In this document: positions 6,489 through 10,228 of the stretch, in pieces | Position numbering within the stretch: the stretch's first letter is position 1 | Layout: every line of letters begins with the position of its first letter | From: an uncultured Bacillaceae bacterium | GTDB taxonomy: Bacteria; Bacillota; Bacilli; Bacillales; Caldibacillaceae | Direction: 5' to 3' | Length of the DNA: 10,228 nucleotides | NCBI GenBank assembly: GCA_937983015.1 | Contig: CALKAK010000161.1 | Span: 1-10,228 of the forward strand | Position numbers and translations under genes: made by a program | Notes under the pieces: generated by a model | The model's input: the letters and a program-made list of their open reading frames with translations, nothing else | The model's database searches: none | Told to the model about the DNA's origin: nothing

Positions 6489-6737
6489 ATGAATAAAGCG
6501 GATTACGACCGGGCGCTTCATTATACGTATCGTTCCGAATGGGATAATCTCCTGATCTTAATGGTACGAACGAAAGACCATTTTTTATCGAAGAAGATCG
6601 AAAAGTTTCTCCACGCCTATTATTTTCACCCGGGCAGCAAACTCGTTAAGGAGCAGCTACTTGCGCTCATCCAGTATATTGACCATGCAAGTCGACAGGC
6701 GATCGCCTGGCAAGAACGAATGATCCATTCGGTTTAA
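6489..6737 (+). CDS. yhdB: YhdB-like small conserved protein
   Basis: This is a small cytoplasmic protein of 82 residues with no known activity. The N-terminal DYDRALHYTYRSEWDNLLIL (5-24) and MVRTKDHFLSKKIEKFLHAY match the Bacillus YhdB family as I recall it, including its length. The rest is predicted helical and rich in aromatic and basic residues, with QYIDHASRQAIAWQE near the end. There is no signal peptide or metal motif. AAGGGGG is six bases upstream of the ATG. It is flanked by the divergent M14 gene and ends in a strong terminator, so it is probably transcribed alone. In B. subtilis, yhdB lies in the same general region as spoVR, which supports the assignment. No function should be assigned. 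Confidence 0.8.
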   Translation: MNKADYDRALHYTYRSEWDNLLILMVRTKDHFLSKKIEKFLHAYYFHPGSKLVKEQLLALIQYIDHASRQAIAWQERMIHSV

Positions 6738-6759
6738 CAGCGAGAAGACGAAAGATCAT

Positions 6760-6792
6760 GGCTTGCACGAACCGTGCGAGTCTTTTTTTTTT
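6760..6792 (+). terminator. Terminator of yhdB
   Basis: A 10-bp stem (6760-6769 with 6773-6782, two G-U pairs) with a 3-base loop AAC is followed by ten consecutive T (6783-6792). This is a textbook rho-independent terminator. It isolates yhdB from the bdbC operon, whose promoter must lie downstream of it. Confidence 0.92.
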
Positions 6793-6803
6793 CGATGAAC
6801 CGC

Positions 6804-6845
6804 CTGTACGTTCTACAGACAAACTGTTCGCTCCTGTGGTAAAAT
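6804..6845 (+). promoter_or_regulatory. bdbC operon promoter region with an inverted repeat
   Basis: TGGTAAAAT (6837-6845) is an extended -10 element placed 32 bases before the bdbC start codon. The -35 region is weak (AGACAA at 6817-6822), as is common with extended -10 promoters. Just upstream, CTGTA (6804-6808) and TACAG (6814-6818) form a perfect 5-bp inverted repeat separated by 5 bases, touching the -35. This could be an operator or chance; it does not match an operator consensus that I know. Confidence 0.45.
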
Positions 6846-6877
6846 AACCTCAAAGAAATTTTATGGGGTGGGAGAAT

Positions 6878-7303
6878 ATGTCCGAAAAAGTTCGGGACAA
6901 CCTTTTTTTCTTCGGCTGGACGATATCTATTATTGCCACTTTTGGAAGTTTATATTTTTCAGAAATCCGCCAATTTATCCCATGCGAATTATGCTGGTAT
7001 CAGCGAATCTTGATGTATCCTCTCACGATTTTGCTCGGTGTCGGTTATATACGCAAAGACTGGACGATGAGTCTTTATGCTAGCATAATCGCGGGAATCG
7101 GTATGGGGTTGGCAGCTTTTCATTATTCCTTACAAAAATTGCCGATTATGGAAAGTGTAGATTTTTGCCGCGGTGTTGCATGTAGTGCTGCTTACATAAA
7201 TTGGTTCGGATTCATCACGATACCATTTCTATCATTAGTCGCCTTCATCCTGATCTTCATAATTAATTTTGTGTTATGGAAACAAGATAAAGGAGGCAAT
7301 TGA
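6878..7303 (+). CDS. bdbC: Disulfide bond formation membrane protein BdbC (DsbB family)
   Basis: BdbC is a four-helix membrane oxidase that makes disulfides and passes electrons to quinone, re-oxidising extracytoplasmic thiol oxidases. It serves secreted proteins and, in Bacillus, competence pili. The 141 residues show four hydrophobic segments (about 8-26, 42-58, 65-84, 110-134). The first redox pair is C36-x-x-C39 in the diagnostic IPCELCWYQR, and the second pair is C97 and C102 in the external loop FCRGVACS. INWFGFITIPFL (107-118) closely matches B. subtilis BdbC, as does GSLYFSEIR. The start at 6878 is chosen by alignment with the family and a GGTGGGAG just upstream; an ATG at 6863 has no ribosome site. 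It forms an operon with the next gene, whose ribosome site lies inside the end of bdbC. All four cysteines are present. Confidence 0.95.
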   Translation: MSEKVRDNLFFFGWTISIIATFGSLYFSEIRQFIPCELCWYQRILMYPLTILLGVGYIRKDWTMSLYASIIAGIGMGLAAFHYSLQKLPIMESVDFCRGVACSAAYINWFGFITIPFLSLVAFILIFIINFVLWKQDKGGN

Positions 7304-7305
7304 TT

Positions 7306-7776
7306 GTGAAGAAAGTGCTCGTTTTCCTTGGCATAATCGTTGTCCTTTCTGCACTTATAATCGCTCTCACAACTTACCAGAACAACAAAAAACTCGCGAA
7401 CAATCCATATCCTACCGATGATCTTCATCCGGAAACGATTCAATTACTGGACGATCCGAATTATCAGAATCTGATCATGCCGGACGAATTGGCACAAAGT
7501 TTACATAGCGACGGTACGGAAACGGTCTACTTTTTCAGTCCGCTTTGCAAATACTGCCGGGAAGTATCACCGGTTATCGTTCCCCTGGCGGAAGAATTGG
7601 GGGTCGATTTAAAATTATTTAACGTGCTGGAGTTTCCCGAGGAGGCGGAACAATATGATCTGGAAGGAGTCCCTTCTTTAGTCCATTTTGAAAACGGTGA
7701 GGAAGTCACCCGCTTTGAAGGGGCGGGTAGTGAGGAAGAATATCGCGAATGGTTTCTTACACTGAACGAAAAATGA
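7306..7776 (+). CDS. Membrane-anchored thioredoxin-like protein, partner of BdbC
   Basis: This is probably an extracytoplasmic thiol-disulfide oxidoreductase working with BdbC. The 156 residues begin with KK and an uncleaved-looking hydrophobic anchor (4-22), then a linker (25-60), then a thioredoxin fold. YFFSPLCKYCREVSP carries the C81-x-x-C84 active site, the cis-proline is P123 in EGVPSL, and HFENGEEVTRFEG follows the usual strand-turn-strand pattern. The preceding position is a leucine rather than the tryptophan of cytoplasmic thioredoxins. The GTG start at 7306 is preferred because AAAGGAGG ends nine bases before it; a TTG at 7300 would be only three bases away. The gene begins two bases after the bdbC stop and shares its promoter. 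It resembles BdbA-type proteins, but the exact family member is uncertain. A bidirectional terminator follows. Confidence 0.85.
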   Translation: MKKVLVFLGIIVVLSALIIALTTYQNNKKLANNPYPTDDLHPETIQLLDDPNYQNLIMPDELAQSLHSDGTETVYFFSPLCKYCREVSPVIVPLAEELGVDLKLFNVLEFPEEAEQYDLEGVPSLVHFENGEEVTRFEGAGSEEEYREWFLTLNEK

Positions 7777-7779
7777 TAG

Positions 7780-7803
7780 AAAGGGGAGATCACTCCCCTT
7801 TTT
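7780..7803. terminator. Bidirectional terminator between the bdbC operon and yhcU
   Basis: A perfect 9-bp stem (7780-7788 with 7793-7801) has the loop ATCA. T-runs lie on the plus-strand side (7799-7803), with a T-rich tail on the minus strand. It fills the 27-base gap between two convergent stop codons (7776 and 7804), so it serves both genes. Confidence 0.9.
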
Positions 7804-8202
7804 CTATTGGATGAACCATTGATTTGAGATTTTGTGGTAAGTGCTTTGGCTGTTATTCGCCCACAACTTGTTTAAAAAAGACGTATAGGAAAACGGGAAT
7901 TCATACCCGATTTTCGATAACTGTTCGGCATTATGTACAAATAAACGTTGGTATTTTTCTTGATCGAGCACACCGGATTCGATCATCAAAATAATCGTTT
8001 CAAGACTCGCGATAATTTGATATGATTCCGTTAGTGTTTCGTCTCTCGGGTTTTGTTCTTTTACGTTTAGAAAATTCAACAGGCGGAATTCATATATTTC
8101 TTCAGCGGTGAAATACTGAGGAAAAATCTCTTTATACATATATTCCACCAGCTGCTGGATACGTTCGACTTGTTCCTCTGTTTGTACATAGACAGTTTTC
8201 AC
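7804..8202 (-). CDS. yhcU: YhcU-like conserved protein (DUF5365)
   Basis: This is a small soluble protein of 132 residues with no established function. It starts VKTVYVQTEEQVERIQQLVE, a short strand then a long amphipathic helix. It continues with YKEIFPQYFTAEEIYEF and an aromatic, asparagine-rich end (YTSFLNKLWANN). No cysteine motif, signal peptide or membrane segment is visible. The GTG at 8202 is chosen because AGGTGGGG lies five bases upstream and the following residues look like a protein start. The upstream in-frame ATG at 8256 would add 18 residues of unlikely composition. It is divergent from yhcT, as expected from the yhcT-yhcU pairing I recall in B. subtilis, which is the main support for the name. 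Confidence 0.75.
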   Translation of the reverse strand: MKTVYVQTEEQVERIQQLVEYMYKEIFPQYFTAEEIYEFRLLNFLNVKEQNPRDETLTESYQIIASLETIILMIESGVLDQEKYQRLFVHNAEQLSKIGYEFPFSYTSFLNKLWANNSQSTYHKISNQWFIQ

Positions 8203-8227
8203 GAATGCCCCACCTAACCAACTTATA

Positions 8228-8256
8228 TTGCAAACGATGTCTTGCTCCTTTACCAT
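8228..8256 (+). promoter_or_regulatory. Possible promoter of yhcT
   Basis: TTGCAA (8228-8233) and TACCAT (8251-8256) are spaced 17 bases apart and match the sigma-A consensus in four positions each. They lie about 76 bases upstream of the yhcT start, in the only divergent gap available. The match is weak. The yhcU promoter must be in the same gap, but I cannot place it. Confidence 0.3.
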
Positions 8257-8290
8257 ACCACAGTTTTAGACAAGAAGTGAGTGGTAATTG

Positions 8291-8335
8291 ATGGGAAACA
8301 ATACATCCACTAACAAGGATGAAAGATTAAGGTGA
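8291..8335 (+). other. Possible 14-codon leader reading frame before yhcT
   Basis: An ATG at 8291 opens 14 codons (MGNNTSTNKDERLR) and ends in a TGA at 8333-8335. That stop overlaps the ATG of yhcT at 8335-8337 as TGATG, the classic arrangement for translational coupling. The ribosome site before the small frame is poor (GTGAGTGG at 8277-8284), so translation is unproven. The overlap could be accidental. Confidence 0.3.
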
Positions 8336-9270
8336 TGCAATTGTTAAGAACTGAACGACAGGGCCATCATTTAATCGTACAGATCCCGCCCCATTGGAAT
8401 GGATTAACCATAGAACATGTACTCCAAGATCTCTGGCAAGTTCCGAAAAAAATACGCCACGAATGGCGCATGGAAAGGGCCATCCTTCTGAATAATAAAC
8501 CGGTCCCCTTTCATGAAATACTTAAGAAAGGAGACCGGTTGTCCGTTCCGGTGTTTACCGGACCGGAATCGAATATCGAACCGCAAGTCATGGATCTTTC
8601 CGTATTATTTGAAGACGATCATTTCTTAATCGTAAATAAGAAAGCGGGACTTGCCACACATCCGAATCATCCGGATGATCGAAATACGTTACTCAATGGT
8701 GTTTATGCTTATTTAAAGGAAAAGGATCCATCAGGGTCGATCTATATCCAGCATGTCCATCGTCTCGACCAAGATACAACCGGGGCGATTTTATTCGCCA
8801 AACATCCACTGGCAAAAAGTATGCTTGACCGACTGCTCGCCGAAAGGAAGGTCGTGCGTACTTACAACGCGATCGTCACGGGGATTCTCGAGAAGGATGC
8901 CGGTACGATCCGGGCGAAAATCGGTCGCGACCGGCATCATCCGACAAAAAGACGGGTATCTAAAACGGGCAAAACGGCCATCACTCATTATCGGGTCATC
9001 GGTCACGATCGGAAAAGAAAGCTTACATTGGTGGAATGCCGGTTAGAAACCGGGCGAACCCATCAAATCCGGGTACACTTTGCTCACATGGGTCATCCCC
9101 TGGCCGGGGACAAGTTATACGGGGGCAAATCGATTTTTCCCCGACCGGCTCTACATGCCCGAACGCTAGCCTTCGACCATCCATTCACCGGCCAGAGGGT
9201 TCACGTGAAAGCTCCCTATCTTGATCAACCACCGATCTTCCCCGACGAACTCACTCGCCAGGACGTTTAA
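8332..9270 (+). CDS. yhcT: RluD-family 23S/tRNA pseudouridine synthase (YhcT)
   Basis: This enzyme converts specific uridines to pseudouridine in RNA, probably rRNA, in the cytoplasm. The 312 residues hold an N-terminal S4-like RNA-binding part (about 22-75, with EWRMERAILLNNKPV and KKGDRLSV), then the catalytic domain. The catalytic aspartate is D146 in HRLDQDTTGAILFAKH, and RTHQIRVHFAHMGHPLAGD (242-260) is the conserved RluA/RluD-type block. The whole protein resembles B. subtilis YhcT, which fits the neighbouring yhcU. The reading frame begins GTG-ATG, and either could start it. The best ribosome site is AAGGAT at 8315-8320. The 3' end overlaps the aldo/keto reductase gene by 20 bases, tail to tail, with no terminator visible. 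The RNA target cannot be predicted. Confidence 0.9.
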   Translation: MMQLLRTERQGHHLIVQIPPHWNGLTIEHVLQDLWQVPKKIRHEWRMERAILLNNKPVPFHEILKKGDRLSVPVFTGPESNIEPQVMDLSVLFEDDHFLIVNKKAGLATHPNHPDDRNTLLNGVYAYLKEKDPSGSIYIQHVHRLDQDTTGAILFAKHPLAKSMLDRLLAERKVVRTYNAIVTGILEKDAGTIRAKIGRDRHHPTKRRVSKTGKTAITHYRVIGHDRKRKLTLVECRLETGRTHQIRVHFAHMGHPLAGDKLYGGKSIFPRPALHARTLAFDHPFTGQRVHVKAPYLDQPPIFPDELTRQDV

Positions 9271-10096
9271 ATGTATCGGGATCACGGCCGAAACGACGAT
9301 TCTCATTTAAAGCGTCGATCTTCGCCATATCTTCTGCACTTAATTCAAAATCAAATATATCAGCATTTTCCTTGATGCGTTCCGGCCTGGTCGATTTCGG
9401 AATAACGATCACATCATTTTGCAAGTGCCAGCGTAATATGACCTGGGCGACGGTCTTGCCATATTTTTCGCCGATTTCTTTCAACACGGGATGATCGAGT
9501 AACCTGCCCTGGCCGAGAGGACCCCAGGCAGTCACTTTAATATCGTTTTTCTTACAGAATTCCCGTAGCTCTGGTTGACTTAGTAATGGATGAAGTTCTA
9601 CCTGGTTTACCATCGGTTTAATCTCACCATGCGCCATCACGTCTTCAAGATGATGGATCTGGAAGTTGCTGACACCGATCGCGCGAACGCGGCCTTCTTT
9701 ATATAAAGTTTCCAGGGCACGCCATGTTTCTAAATATTTTTCCCGGCCTTCCACGGCCCAGTGGATCAAATAAAGATCGACATAGTCGAGATCGAGCTTT
9801 TTCAAGCTTTTCTCAAAAGCGCGTAATGTTGAATCGTAACCCTGGTCGGTATTCCATACTTTCGTCGTCACAAAAATTTCTTCCCGGGGGATTCCGCTTT
9901 CTTTGATGGCGATACCGACACCTTCTTCATTCTCATACAAAGCAGCTGTATCGATATGGCGATAGCCTACTTCCAAGGCAGTTTTCACTTGATTAATGAC
10001 AACTTCTCCATCAGGTACTTTAAAAGTTCCGATTCCAAAATAAGGCATTTTCACACCATTATGGAGTGTCACCGTTCCCTGTAAGGACTTGGTCAT
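9251..10096 (-). CDS. Aldo/keto reductase (YvgN/YtbE-like)
   Basis: This is a cytoplasmic NADPH-dependent reductase of carbonyl compounds; relatives in B. subtilis reduce methylglyoxal and other aldehydes. The 281 residues form one TIM barrel of the usual length. The catalytic tetrad is D49 (GYRHIDTA), Y54, K79 (FVTTKVW) and H112 (LIHW). The signatures IRAIGVSNF-type (VRAIGVSNF), PMVNQVELHPLL and the nucleotide-binding VIPKSTRPERIKENADIFDF are all present. The start has AGGAGG eight bases upstream and a good sigma-A promoter. It is monocistronic and its end overlaps yhcT. The natural substrate is not readable. 2,5-diketo-gluconate reductase is a common alternative name for the same family. 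Confidence 0.95.
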   Translation of the reverse strand: MTKSLQGTVTLHNGVKMPYFGIGTFKVPDGEVVINQVKTALEVGYRHIDTAALYENEEGVGIAIKESGIPREEIFVTTKVWNTDQGYDSTLRAFEKSLKKLDLDYVDLYLIHWAVEGREKYLETWRALETLYKEGRVRAIGVSNFQIHHLEDVMAHGEIKPMVNQVELHPLLSQPELREFCKKNDIKVTAWGPLGQGRLLDHPVLKEIGEKYGKTVAQVILRWHLQNDVIVIPKSTRPERIKENADIFDFELSAEDMAKIDALNENRRFGRDPDTFKRPGE

Positions 10097-10130
10097 ACGA
10101 ATCGCCTCCTATTGTTTTTCTCACAACATT

Positions 10131-10160
10131 ATCTTACCATTTTCCCGCTTAAGTTGACAA
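10131..10160 (-). promoter_or_regulatory. Sigma-A promoter of the aldo/keto reductase
   Basis: On the minus strand TTGTCA (complement of 10155-10160) and TAAGAT (complement of 10131-10136) are 18 bases apart. The -10 is extended by TG one base upstream. It lies 35 bases before the start codon. No obvious operator repeat overlaps it. Confidence 0.7.
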
Positions 10161-10228
10161 AAAATGGCGGGTGTCGGTTTGAGTCAAGTAATTGTAGGCA
10201 TATTTTTTTGTCACTTTTTTGAAAGCGA
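10149..10228 (-). other. Possible 3' end of a gene entering from the right edge
   Basis: One minus-strand frame is open from the window edge to a TAA at 10149-10151 (26 codons). It encodes a basic, aromatic tail with KKVTKKYAYNYLTQTDTRHF. If real, a gene would end inside the -35 region of the aldo/keto reductase promoter. The run is short enough to be chance, the A/T-rich part lowers its weight, and no terminator follows it. Confidence 0.22.

Noticed and set aside
8203..8256. Longer YhcU start at 8256
   Set aside because: It would add 18 residues of unlikely composition, whereas the GTG at 8202 has AGGTGGGG at the right distance.
10164..10228. Plus-strand frame from the ATG at 10164 to the right edge
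   Set aside because: It has no ribosome site, is only 21 codons long, and is opposed by an equally open minus-strand frame.
1..10228. CRISPR array, phage genes, toxin-antitoxin pair or defence system
   Set aside because: I found no regularly spaced repeats, no integrase, and no toxin or defence domain among the readable proteins.

Overview
The window looks like a stretch of chromosome from a Bacillaceae-type Firmicute. Intact genes match Bacillus families (SpoVR, YhdB, YhcU, YhcT, BdbC, a YvgN-like aldo/keto reductase). Ribosome sites are strong GGAGG-type, genes are short and close together, and several end in U-tailed hairpin terminators. Moderate G+C and the sporulation gene spoVR fit a spore-forming bacillus. 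The species cannot be named from this sequence.

Layout. 1-290: a bidirectional terminator and the 3' end of a beheaded minus-strand gene, overlapping the upstream region of a drug-type MFS exporter (291-1469). 1517-2440: a broken M20 amidohydrolase (AmhX-like) with in-frame stop codons and no recognisable N-terminus. 2441-3010: about 570 bases without an intact gene, holding a probable IS110-family transposase tail, a terminator and a nested hairpin. 3011-4429: spoVR, intact, on the minus strand. 4559-5191: an unrecognised plus-strand gene broken by two compensating frameshifts. 5237-5336: a short broken reading frame behind a secreted M14 zinc carboxypeptidase (5333-6307, minus). 6489-6737: yhdB. 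6878-7776: a thiol-disulfide operon, bdbC plus a membrane-anchored thioredoxin-like protein. 7804-8202: yhcU (minus), divergent from yhcT (8332-9270, an RluD-type pseudouridine synthase). yhcT converges on and overlaps by 20 bases an aldo/keto reductase (9251-10096, minus).

How the genes work together. The clearest functional unit is bdbC with the CxxC protein. BdbC is a quinone-coupled membrane oxidase of the DsbB class, and the downstream protein is a plausible extracytoplasmic redox partner. spoVR is a sporulation (cortex) gene. The M14 peptidase has the active-site residues of enzymes that cut cell-wall peptides, but a joint role with SpoVR is only inferred. The other genes are housekeeping or detoxification functions.

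The most notable property is gene decay: between 1 and about 5340 there are four or five broken genes among three intact ones, with an IS remnant in the middle. I see no CRISPR array, phage module, defence island, tRNA or rRNA. The nearest thing to an unexplained system is the structured non-coding stretch beside the IS110-like tail, which could be a degenerate IS1111-type bridge-RNA region. That idea is speculative.
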